A DNA stretch of 17,562 nt from JBMZCV01 sp049613665 (lineage in GTDB: Bacteria; Bacteroidota; Bacteroidia; Chitinophagales; UBA2359), in the NCBI GenBank assembly GCA_049613665.1, contig JBMZCV010000113.1, positions 1 to 17,562 on the forward strand, in the 5' to 3' direction. The translations under genes and the position numbers were made by a program. Of this stretch, positions 7,017 to 12,764 are shown piece after piece. Within the stretch, counting starts at the first letter, position 1. Each line of letters starts with the position of its first letter. The notes under the pieces were generated by a model. It saw nothing but the letters and a program-made list of their open reading frames with translations. It searched no databases and was not told the origin of the DNA.

Positions 7017-7553
7017 ATGCAATCATACACATGTTTATTTTTATTTTTATTTTCTAGCTTTTTTGTCGCCTGTATCGACACCAAACAACAACAAGATAAA
7101 ACTAAAGAAGTAGTAGTCAAACATTTATTTTCCAACAATGTTGATGCTGATATTTTTAGATTACACGCCAAAGGCAATGATATTCTGAAAGGAAGGATAT
7201 TTTTTACGATTACGACTGCCAAAGGTGAGCTTATTCATTCCGAAAGCTTTGATGGCTATTCGTTAATTGATTATGGTTTGGCAGAAAAAAACGCCAATCC
7301 GACAGATGATGATAGGCGAGCTTATATACGAAAGCGTATGCAGCTTTTCTTTGATAAAGAGAGTTTTTTAATTCCAGCTATTAAGCCAGCAGAAAATTTT
7401 GAGGCTCAATATTCAAAAAAAGCTTATTGGGAAAGTATCAAAAAAGACCCTACGGCTATTGGTTTTTATTATTTGATTGGGTCGGAAGATGGCCGTAGCA
7501 TTGCTTATTCGAAGGAATTGAAAAAGGTTGTGATGTATTTCAATTGTTGCTAA
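7017..7553 (+). CDS. Small putative lipoprotein, unknown function
   Basis: I do not recognise the family. The frame can open at TTG 6996 (185 aa) or ATG 7017 (178 aa). I chose the ATG, which gives MQSYTCLFLFLFSSFFVAC, a hydrophobic signal with the lipobox residues VAC and the lipidated cysteine at 19. The TTG start would add a lysine (MTKLYLY) and so a more normal charged N region, so it remains possible. The mature part is soluble and mixed alpha/beta: KHLFSNNVDADIFRLHAKGN, GRIFFTITTAKGELIHSESF, DDDRRAYIRKRMQLFFDKES, and a close ending in KKVVMYFNCC with two terminal cysteines. It would be anchored to a membrane facing the periplasm. It is a single gene converging on the membrane protein at 7697-8629; a repeat-bearing hairpin lies between them. 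Confidence 0.7.
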   Translation: MQSYTCLFLFLFSSFFVACIDTKQQQDKTKEVVVKHLFSNNVDADIFRLHAKGNDILKGRIFFTITTAKGELIHSESFDGYSLIDYGLAEKNANPTDDDRRAYIRKRMQLFFDKESFLIPAIKPAENFEAQYSKKAYWESIKKDPTAIGFYYLIGSEDGRSIAYSKELKKVVMYFNCC

Positions 7554-7595
7554 TTTTTTTTCGATACATTTTCTCTTAAAAATAAATGCCTAGAC

Positions 7596-7681
7596 AAAAA
7601 AGCTGACATCTCGTTGAAGCTAGTGCCTTGATTTTTTTCAATGCGTTAGCAACGAGTAGCTGTTGCTTAGATGTGAGCTTT
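7596..7681 (-). terminator. Long hairpin terminator carrying a GTTGCTAACGCATTG repeat (copy D)
   Basis: Outer arms AAAGCTGACATCT (7599-7611) and AGATGTGAGCTTT (7669-7681) pair over 12 of 13 positions. An inner stem CTCGTTG (7610-7616)/CAACGAG (7650-7656) encloses the repeat core. Read on the minus strand, the outer stem runs straight into six T residues (7601 to 7596), which fits termination of the membrane-protein gene whose stop is at 7697. The core at 7638-7654 is, on the minus strand, CGTTGCTAACGCATTGA, identical over 17 nt to copy B at 13804-13820. Confidence 0.65.
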
Positions 7682-7696
7682 CAAAATAAAAGTTAT

Positions 7697-8629
7697 TTAT
7701 CTATCCAATTCATTTTCTACACTCAAGTGTTGTCCAATTTGCTCTATTTTTTGAAGCATTCCAATTCCTTCTTTAGCTTCTACCAAACTAAAATAGCGAA
7801 AACTAATGACTACGCTATAAATAATGTTGTAGCCGACATAAAAAAGACTATAAAATATTTGCAGGGCATAAAACAAAATAGGAGTTTCAAACATTAGGGT
7901 TTCGGCAAAAAACAGCGAAACTCCTTGTATAATCATTGGCAATAAACCAAGCAGAGAAAAAGAAATAAGGCTAGTAATAAAATATAAGCCTAGTGTTGAG
8001 CCGAAATGGCCTTCCAACAAATTGAAACAACGGCCAAAAGCATCGAAAAATGAGCGTTTCTCAACGATTCTTATCAAATAGATATTAGATAGTGCTATGA
8101 TAATGTATGATAAGACGAAAATCATACCTATTGTGCCAAAAAAAATGAAAACTTCGTGTATGAAAATAAATACACCTAAAAATAAGAATACAAAGAAAAA
8201 TAAGACAGAAAGCGTAACTGTTAGCAAAATCGTAGTGCCAATATATAGACCAATATGGCCAAATACATTTCTGGAAATATCGCCTACCTTGATAGCTTGA
8301 AAATCTTCGCTTTGTTCGTATAAAACCACATATTCATAGATGCAGCCCATGACCAAAACTAACCCTAGCCACATCACAAACATAGCCATATAAAACATAC
8401 CTAATCCTCCTACTAATCCATCAATGTTGCTCTTTGTCGCATTTTCGATAAAGCCTAAAGAAGTAATACCGACACCGAGAAAGCCAATCATAACAATAGG
8501 AAGTGCTATAAAAGCCGCCGCTTTCAGCAAAATTCCTATGTTTTGTTTTATAAAATAGCTCGCAACGCCAATGGTTTCGCTAAAGTTTCGTATTTTTCTA
8601 AAGGCAATTTTTTCTTTGTAAATAGACAT
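7697..8629 (-). CDS. Multi-pass inner-membrane protein, unknown function
   Basis: The open frame extends to ATG 8650 (MFHKNKIMSIYKEK, 317 aa), but the ATG at 8629 (MSIYKEKIAFRKIRNFSETI, 310 aa) looks more natural. After a basic N terminus there are about six or seven hydrophobic spans: IGILLKAAAFIALPIVMIGF; LGMFYMAMFVMWLGLVLVMG; a long double span around LSVLFFFVFLFLGVFIFIHE and GMIFVLSYIIIALSNIYLI; LYFITSLISFSLLGLLPMII; and FYSLFYVGYNIIYSVVISFR. The pattern 'FRKxRxFSETI...FIKQN...LLKA' at the start and 'FRYFSLVEAKEGIGMLQKIE' at the end resembles a conserved membrane protein common in Bacteroidota, for which I know no reaction. No catalytic motif is visible. It converges with the lipoprotein gene at 7553, and a terminator hairpin at 8680-8720 separates it from the His-rich lipoprotein gene. 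Confidence 0.8.
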   Translation of the reverse strand: MSIYKEKIAFRKIRNFSETIGVASYFIKQNIGILLKAAAFIALPIVMIGFLGVGITSLGFIENATKSNIDGLVGGLGMFYMAMFVMWLGLVLVMGCIYEYVVLYEQSEDFQAIKVGDISRNVFGHIGLYIGTTILLTVTLSVLFFFVFLFLGVFIFIHEVFIFFGTIGMIFVLSYIIIALSNIYLIRIVEKRSFFDAFGRCFNLLEGHFGSTLGLYFITSLISFSLLGLLPMIIQGVSLFFAETLMFETPILFYALQIFYSLFYVGYNIIYSVVISFRYFSLVEAKEGIGMLQKIEQIGQHLSVENELDR

Positions 8630-8679
8630 GATTTTATTTTTGTGGAACAATCAAATAGATAAGTAACAGTTTTTGAGAT

Positions 8680-8720
8680 AAAAAAAACAGCAATTTCGAA
8701 AGCGAAGTTACTGTTTTTTT
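8680..8720 (-). terminator. Terminator downstream of the His-rich lipoprotein gene
   Basis: AAAAAAACAG (8681-8690) pairs with CTGTTTTTTT (8711-8720), and the inside continues as TTTCG/CGAAG around an AAAG loop (8694-8707). The A and T runs on the two sides let it work in both directions. The transcript it would end on the minus strand is that of the gene at 8869-9120, leaving about 150 nt of 3' UTR that contains repeat copy A. Confidence 0.7.
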
Positions 8721-8794
8721 ATAGTATTTGAATTGATATTTTTAGCCCTAATCAACAATAGCATTTTCTACTGAATAGTTACGATATTTCTTCA

Positions 8795-8863
8795 TTTAAG
8801 TACCAGGTACTATTTAATAAAGCTTTCGTTTAGTTGCTAACGCATTGGCAATTAAGGTATTAG
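8795..8863 (+). repeat. Interspersed intergenic repeat, copy A
   Basis: It contains TTTAAGTACCAGGTACTA, then TTTAATAAAGCTTT, GTTGCTAACGCATTG (8833-8847) and AAGGTATTAG. It aligns along about 70 bp with copy B (13769-13839), which has the same blocks in the same order. It lies just beyond the stop of the His-rich lipoprotein gene. No coding sequence. Confidence 0.75.
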
Positions 8864-8868
8864 TATGA

Positions 8869-9120
8869 TTAATGTCCTCCTCCATCGCCGTGGTTGTGTC
8901 CTTCGTGGCCATGGTTATGCCCCTCATGGCTGTGGTTGTGTCCTTCGTGGCCGTGATTATGTCCCTTATGAGCATCGGGAGCTGTTTTTTCTATTTTTTT
9001 AGCTTCTCCTTCGGCTTCGCTTTTTTGAGCATTGTCTCCACCACAAGCAACTGCCAAGAATAAGAATAAAACAACCGAAAATGTAGCTAAAAATTGTTTT
9101 TTTATGTTATTTTTTTTCAT
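8869..9120 (-). CDS. Histidine-rich lipoprotein, probable metal binder
   Basis: An 83-aa protein. Residues 1-25 form a lipoprotein signal (MKKNNIKK, then a hydrophobic stretch ending LAVAC) with the lipidated cysteine C26. A short charged linker (KSEAEGEAKKIEKTAPDA) leads to residues 51-83, where 13 of 33 positions are histidine in the heptad GHNHGHE, repeated about four times with small changes (one copy has Ser for Gly). There is no cysteine after C26 and almost no other side chain that could catalyse, so the tail is best read as a His-based chelator of Ni, Zn, Cu or Co at the cell surface or in the periplasm, for buffering or delivery. This follows from composition and known His-rich proteins, not from homology I can name. 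No metal transporter, hydrogenase or urease gene lies nearby. A terminator follows at 8680-8720. Confidence 0.82.
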   Translation of the reverse strand: MKKNNIKKQFLATFSVVLFLFLAVACGGDNAQKSEAEGEAKKIEKTAPDAHKGHNHGHEGHNHSHEGHNHGHEGHNHGDGGGH

Positions 9121-9133
9121 TTCAATGTTTGAT

Positions 9134-9181
9134 TAAATAGTTAAGTGCCAAGCACCAAGTTAATATAACCTGTTTGGCTAA
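9134..9181 (-). repeat. Interspersed repeat, companion module, copy F
   Basis: It holds AGTTAAGTGCCAAGCACC and AACCTGTTTGGCTAA. Read on the minus strand the order is TTAGCCAAACAGG, then GGTGCTTGGCACTTAA, like copy G (13602-13630) and the right part of copy C. It lies directly upstream of the His-rich lipoprotein start. The rest of 9182-9393 is A/T-rich with nothing I can assign. Confidence 0.5.
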
Positions 9182-9393
9182 GAATAAATTTTGAGTATTA
9201 TTTTCAAAATGCAATGCTTAGTACATTGTCATGTAAGATTTTAGTGTTTAGTTTTTCTATTTTGTTGTTAATTGTTGCCATTTTACAAAAAAAACAATCA
9301 ACATAATCACTTTATTACTAGACAAATCTACTTTTTTTATTGCAATTTTATTACTTTTTTAGCAAAAATTTCAAATTTATTTTTAACAGATAT

Positions 9394-10095
9394 TTATATA
9401 TCAAAGCTATAAGCCAAATAAAATATGTGATACCTTTTAGGCAAATTTTCGTTTAGCTCTTTTTCTTGCATATATGCAATGTTAAAAGTTTGCCTTTTGT
9501 GCCATTTATAATCTGCTCCGATGGCCAAGCGGTAAGCATCAAATAGATTTTCTTTGTAAGAAAACCTATAAAAACATTCGGCACTAAAAAAAGGATTCCA
9601 CTTAGATTTTCGAATATTATAAGTAAGTTCTGTTTTGTATCGCAAGACTTTGCTGCTTTCTTGCCTATTACGCACAAACGCATATTGATATTTGACTCTA
9701 TGCGACCATTTCCACCTTTTATTGACTTTCCATTTTCCACTTGCAGACACCGAAAGTCGCTGTCTATTTGCTGTTGTAACAGGCTTGAAACTATACCGAT
9801 AAGCCGCTTTCAGTTTTATATTTTTCAACAACTTATATTGAAGCATTGTTTCGAGTAGTCCTGTTTCAAATCGACGGCCGCTATCGCTCAAACGAATATT
9901 TTCTTCTAGGCCAACACTCCATTTCTTAGTTATCTTCTTTTTGACCGAAATGCCTTGCCACAATTCTGTTTCGCTTGTTTCAATCAGTTTATTTTCGCTC
10001 GTTTGAGCCCAGATAAAACCGCTATTTAACAAAAGTATGATTATATTTAATAAAGCAAACTTTGAAACACAAAGATATTTGACTTCTTTTTTCAT
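9394..10095 (-). CDS. DUF2490 family protein, probable outer-membrane beta-barrel
   Basis: A 233-aa protein with a signal peptide (residues 1-30, FALLNIIILLLNSGFIWA, cut before Q31). The mature part is a series of amphipathic beta-strand-like segments with alternating aromatic and charged residues and ends in a C-terminal aromatic strand (RYHIFYLAYSFDI), as in outer-membrane barrels. ELWQGISVKKKITKKWSVGL, LLETMLQYKLLKNIKLKAAY, WSHRVKYQYAF, VLRYKTELTYN, AIGADYKWHK and the NIAYMQEKEL segment fit the DUF2490 pattern in Bacteroidota. The biochemical role of DUF2490 is unknown. It begins 5 bp after the stop of the DUF4956 gene, so the two are almost certainly one transcript. That pairing ties an outer-membrane protein to an inner-membrane one and to the VTC-domain protein upstream. 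Confidence 0.82.
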   Translation of the reverse strand: MKKEVKYLCVSKFALLNIIILLLNSGFIWAQTSENKLIETSETELWQGISVKKKITKKWSVGLEENIRLSDSGRRFETGLLETMLQYKLLKNIKLKAAYRYSFKPVTTANRQRLSVSASGKWKVNKRWKWSHRVKYQYAFVRNRQESSKVLRYKTELTYNIRKSKWNPFFSAECFYRFSYKENLFDAYRLAIGADYKWHKRQTFNIAYMQEKELNENLPKRYHIFYLAYSFDI

Positions 10096-10100
10096 ATAAT

Positions 10101-10754
10101 TTAATATGTTTCTATATCTCTTCCCATAATATTGTGCTGGTCTGGCATATAAAATATTTTGGCTTTTACGGTATCATTCATAAAATTGATGTTGCTCAAT
10201 TCTACCTTCATAATATTCAAGCCTGTTCGTTCTTTCAAGTCACTTATCAAAGCTTCTCGTTTGGTAGGGTGTATATTTTCTATTTTTTCATAAATAATAC
10301 TTTGTACTTTTACACCATCTTTCCAATAAATATCGAAATAGTATATGACAATGCCAATAGTTAAATTCGTAAATAACAATTCTGCTATGCTAATTTGGTC
10401 TGTCACAACCGCATTTATTACAGCAATAGTAATAACAGCAAACAAATAAGTCATTTCTTTTACTGCCAAGGTGCTGGTTCGATACCTTAAAATAGAAAAC
10501 AAAGCAAATAAGCCAAAACCAAAGCCTACTCCCAAATTTACGCTACTCATTAGGTAGCAAACGAAAAATACTAAGGTATTGAAAACAAAATAAGTAAATA
10601 AATAATCTCTGTCACGGTTGATGCTATAATAAATAACTTTAACAATAACAAACGTGACTATTAAATTAATAATATATCTTGCTATTAAGCTAGTTAGTTT
10701 AACAGAATTGATAAGCTCCATATCTAACAGCTCTATCTGTGCTAATAAATCCAT
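10101..10754 (-). CDS. DUF4956 family inner-membrane protein
   Basis: A 217-aa protein with four to five hydrophobic spans (about 24-45, 50-70, 74-88, 100-118 and 122-141), then a soluble domain of about 75 residues. The segment GVGFGFGLFALFSILRYRT (76-94) followed by VKEMTYLF is the hallmark of DUF4956. The soluble end (VKVQSIIYEKIENIHPTKRE, DLKERTGLNIMKVELSNINF) has the beta-alpha-beta look of an ACT- or ferredoxin-like regulatory fold, which is inference. DUF4956 proteins are often encoded beside VTC-domain polyphosphate polymerases and CotH kinases, and a VTC gene is next upstream here. A transport, anchoring or sensing role for that module is likely but unproven. It overlaps nothing and is followed 5 bp later by the DUF2490 gene. 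Upstream lie two sets of inverted repeats (10778-10994). Confidence 0.88.
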   Translation of the reverse strand: MDLLAQIELLDMELINSVKLTSLIARYIINLIVTFVIVKVIYYSINRDRDYLFTYFVFNTLVFFVCYLMSSVNLGVGFGFGLFALFSILRYRTSTLAVKEMTYLFAVITIAVINAVVTDQISIAELLFTNLTIGIVIYYFDIYWKDGVKVQSIIYEKIENIHPTKREALISDLKERTGLNIMKVELSNINFMNDTVKAKIFYMPDQHNIMGRDIETY

Positions 10755-10777
10755 AATTGTGTGTTAGGTTGTTTTGT

Positions 10778-10856
10778 CGTAACTATTTATGTTGGTACTT
10801 AAAAGAAAATAGTTTTATTTTTATCTCAAAATCTTATACCTGCCCAAATAGTTACG
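10778..10856. repeat. Imperfect long inverted repeat with CGTAACTATTT arms
   Basis: CGTAACTATTT (10778-10788) and AAATAGTTACG (10846-10856) are exact reverse complements. After a 5-nt non-matching step the arms also share GGTA/TACC. It sits just upstream of the DUF4956 start. The end sequence ATAGTTAC recurs at 8771-8782 and, inverted, at 6921-6932, suggesting a dispersed element rather than a private operator. Confidence 0.55.
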
Positions 10857-10873
10857 TTTTGTGATTAGTTGGA

Positions 10874-10994
10874 GGCTGTTTAAATCTTACCTTTTAGCTT
10901 AGAAACTGTTTAAATCTTATCTTTTGGCTTATACTAAAAAAAGCATCAAAAAAAAATCTAAACAGCCTTCGAACCAAAGCATCTAAATAGCCTC
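10874..10994. repeat. Direct and inverted GGCTGTTTAAATC repeat cluster
   Basis: Two 28-bp copies in direct order (10874-10901 and 10904-10931) agree at 24 positions, and all four differences are transitions. Two shorter inverted copies follow: ATCTAAACAGCC (10956-10967) and CATCTAAATAGCC (10980-10992). The segment can fold back on itself. It fills most of the gap between the VTC gene and the DUF4956 gene; it may be the remnant of a miniature mobile element, an attenuator, or both. Confidence 0.65.
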
Positions 10995-11009
10995 TTGGTG
11001 TTTTTGCAC

Positions 11010-11828
11010 TTAAACTCGATTAATTTTTTTGAGAAAAGTGTATTTTTGTTTAAAACGATTAATTTTTACATTGTCATAACAAGAAATAATACCCATGCAA
11101 TATTTACTTAACCTTTTGGGATGAATATGTTGTTCCTGCAAGGCTCTAAATATACTTGAATTTCGGTTGACGGTTGTTTGTTTTAGCTCGGCAATAACGA
11201 CATTGTTGAATTTATATGTTTGATTATTAAATTGATAACTCAAATCAATATCAATTGTGGCTCGTTCCGAAAAATCTTTTCTCACTAAGGTCATTCTTTT
11301 ATAATAAACCCACAAAGCAGGTTTCAAATTGAGATTTTGGCCATAGTGATGCTGTTCCAGAAACTGTTTTTCTTTTGCTTGAATACCATTTGTTATTTTG
11401 GGTGTTTGTATGCGTGTTTTTATGGTTCGTCCTTTGTTATTCTTAAATTTTAGCTCAAAAAAACAAATATCCGAAACCACATAGCGGCGATACCTCACTT
11501 TCAGGCGGTTTGTTCTTTCATTGTGGTGAGCTAGATAAAAGGCCAAATCACTAGAATCATAATAAAGCGACTCATAATCCATTACTCTATTAGCTTCAAT
11601 GTCAAGTATGTAATAATCTTTTTGCAATTTTTTGAGAATAACATCTAGTTTTTCTAACCCAAAAGTAAATTTTGTATCTACACGATTCAATAACTTTACC
11701 TGACCCAAATTTTCCAAAGCAATAGCTTCGAAATCTTTGGCAGTAGCAATAATTTTATTTTTTAAATTTTGTTTTTGATTTTTTCTTGCATCAATAGAAG
11801 GTATATCTAAGTTAGTGTGATAGGTCAT
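11010..11828 (-). CDS. VTC-domain protein, polyphosphate-polymerase-like
   Basis: A 272-aa cytosolic protein built on the triphosphate-tunnel fold of the catalytic domain of eukaryotic VTC4, which makes polyphosphate from ATP. Tunnel-lining basic and acidic residues are in the expected order: RVDTKF (49-54), YESLYYDSSDLAFYLAHHNE (85-104), RLKVRYRRY (108-116), FFELKFKNNKGRTIKTRI (123-140), WVYYKRMTLV (173-182), RATIDIDLSY (189-198), VVIAELKQT (210-218) and PKRLSKYCMGI (237-247). There is no membrane span or SPX domain, as usual for bacterial members. Whether it makes polyphosphate or uses the tunnel for another phosphotransfer cannot be told from sequence. The DUF4956 gene follows on the same strand across a repeat-filled 255-bp gap, and a small lipoprotein gene lies 142 bp upstream. 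The start ATG at 11828 leaves a ~30-residue N-terminal extension before the domain. Confidence 0.85.
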   Translation of the reverse strand: MTYHTNLDIPSIDARKNQKQNLKNKIIATAKDFEAIALENLGQVKLLNRVDTKFTFGLEKLDVILKKLQKDYYILDIEANRVMDYESLYYDSSDLAFYLAHHNERTNRLKVRYRRYVVSDICFFELKFKNNKGRTIKTRIQTPKITNGIQAKEKQFLEQHHYGQNLNLKPALWVYYKRMTLVRKDFSERATIDIDLSYQFNNQTYKFNNVVIAELKQTTVNRNSSIFRALQEQHIHPKRLSKYCMGIISCYDNVKINRFKQKYTFLKKINRV

Positions 11829-11970
11829 ACTTTTGCTTTTTTCACTTTATTATTAATAGTTGTTTATATTCACATTAGTTTTGGTAAATATGGTTTTATA
11901 ACGCATTTTTGTTTGTGCAATATAAGGCAAAATCTGTTTTACTTATACCATGTATTTTTGAGAGCAATAT

Positions 11971-12378
11971 TTAATCTTTTACTAAAATAGGGTTTTCTAA
12001 AAACACTTCAGTTGCTCCTTTCTCAATATTAACTTCAGCAAAAACAGCTTCTTTTCCAGCCAAACATTCACTGCATTTAGAATAAGCAAATATGGTATAA
12101 ATGCCTGCTTGCAGATATGGAAATTCAAATTTACCATCATAGCTGGTTCTTGTATCATCATCATAGATGGTATTTGTATCATCGTGTTTGCCATAAATGA
12201 TATAAACTCGTTCTTCTGGAAGTGAATAGTCCAAAATTATCTCGTCAATATTATTATATACCGCTCCCCTGATTTCGCCATAGATAGTAGCTTGTCCACC
12301 TTCGCCTTCTACTTTTTCGCAAGCTTGCTGTATCATGGCAACAAATAACAACAGTAAAAATAGATATTTTTTTTTCAT
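11971..12378 (-). CDS. Small lipoprotein with predicted beta-sandwich domain
   Basis: A 135-aa protein. The signal MKKKYLFLLLLFVAMIQQAC gives a lipidated C20, though the -3 position is Gln, which is unusual for a lipobox. The mature part (ATIYGEIRGAVYNN, ERVYIIYGKHDD, YDDDTRTSYDGKFEFPYLQA, GIYTIFAYSKCSEC) resembles the carboxypeptidase-regulatory/transthyretin-like beta-sandwich often found in Bacteroidota surface proteins: an 'added domain' that binds rather than catalyses. A C102-x-x-C105 pair (KCSEC) could form a disulphide or hold a metal. The Asp-rich YDDDTRTSYDG loop could bind calcium (inference). I recall similar short lipoproteins beside VTC/DUF4956 genes but cannot confirm that here. 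It lies between the VTC gene and the lamin-tail gene, on the same strand, and downstream of the terminator at 12614-12648, so it probably starts the VTC transcript. Confidence 0.78.
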   Translation of the reverse strand: MKKKYLFLLLLFVAMIQQACEKVEGEGGQATIYGEIRGAVYNNIDEIILDYSLPEERVYIIYGKHDDTNTIYDDDTRTSYDGKFEFPYLQAGIYTIFAYSKCSECLAGKEAVFAEVNIEKGATEVFLENPILVKD

Positions 12379-12454
12379 AAAGAAAGCCGTATATTTTAAA
12401 TTGGTTATTTTTCTCTCTTAGTCAAACAAGAGAAGAAATAAATTGCTCGCTTAT

Positions 12455-12515
12455 GGTTGCTAACACATTAAAAATAAGGTATTAGCAACCCAAACAAATC
12501 ATATTAATTAGTGCC
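12455..12515 (+). repeat. Interspersed intergenic repeat, copy C (most complete hairpin)
   Basis: GGTTGCTAACACATT (12455-12469) and GGTATTAGCAACC (12478-12490) form a stem of nine contiguous pairs plus two more after a mismatch, around a short A-rich loop. The stretch continues into CCCAAACAAATC and TTAGTGCC. The right part, TTAGCAACCCAAACA, is repeated exactly in copy E near 17460. Confidence 0.75.
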
Positions 12516-12613
12516 TAATATTTAAAACATTGTTTAAATATTTTTTTGAGGCTACAAAAGCTAAATTTTTTGCTCAGTTTTAAGCCAAAGGATAATATCA
12601 CAAATAACCTATT

Positions 12614-12648
12614 AAAAACCAATCTATTAAGATTAATATGTTGGTTTT
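12614..12648 (-). terminator. Terminator of the lamin-tail gene
   Basis: AAAACCAA (12615-12622) pairs with TTGGTTTT (12641-12648), and TATTAA/TTAATA (12625-12638) extends the stem inward after a 2-nt internal loop. On the minus strand the hairpin ends in a run of T (12618 to 12614). It lies about 115 nt beyond the stop at 12765. Confidence 0.65.
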
Positions 12649-12764
12649 CAGTTCATTAGCACAAGCTGTTCAGTTATCAAATAGTGTCAATGCTTAATTT
12701 AAAGCAAAATTAACGTTTAATTAACGTTTTTCACAAAAAAAAAATATATTTTATGCTTTTGAGT

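Larger units (their letters stand above)
12379..12764. other. Intergenic region with repeat copy C and a terminator
   Basis: No coding sequence is visible in this 386-bp gap. It contains, from right to left, the terminator of the lamin-tail gene (12614-12648), a short inverted repeat ATTTAAA/TTTAAAT followed by T8 on the plus strand (12520-12547), repeat copy C (12455-12515), and about 75 bp just ahead of the lipoprotein start that should hold its promoter, though I see no clear TAnnTTTG there. Confidence 0.6.

Noticed and set aside
9453..9740. 95-codon frame on the same strand as the DUF2490 gene
   Set aside because: It overlaps the barrel protein in another frame, has no recognisable feature, and the DUF2490 frame carries the signal peptide and strand pattern.
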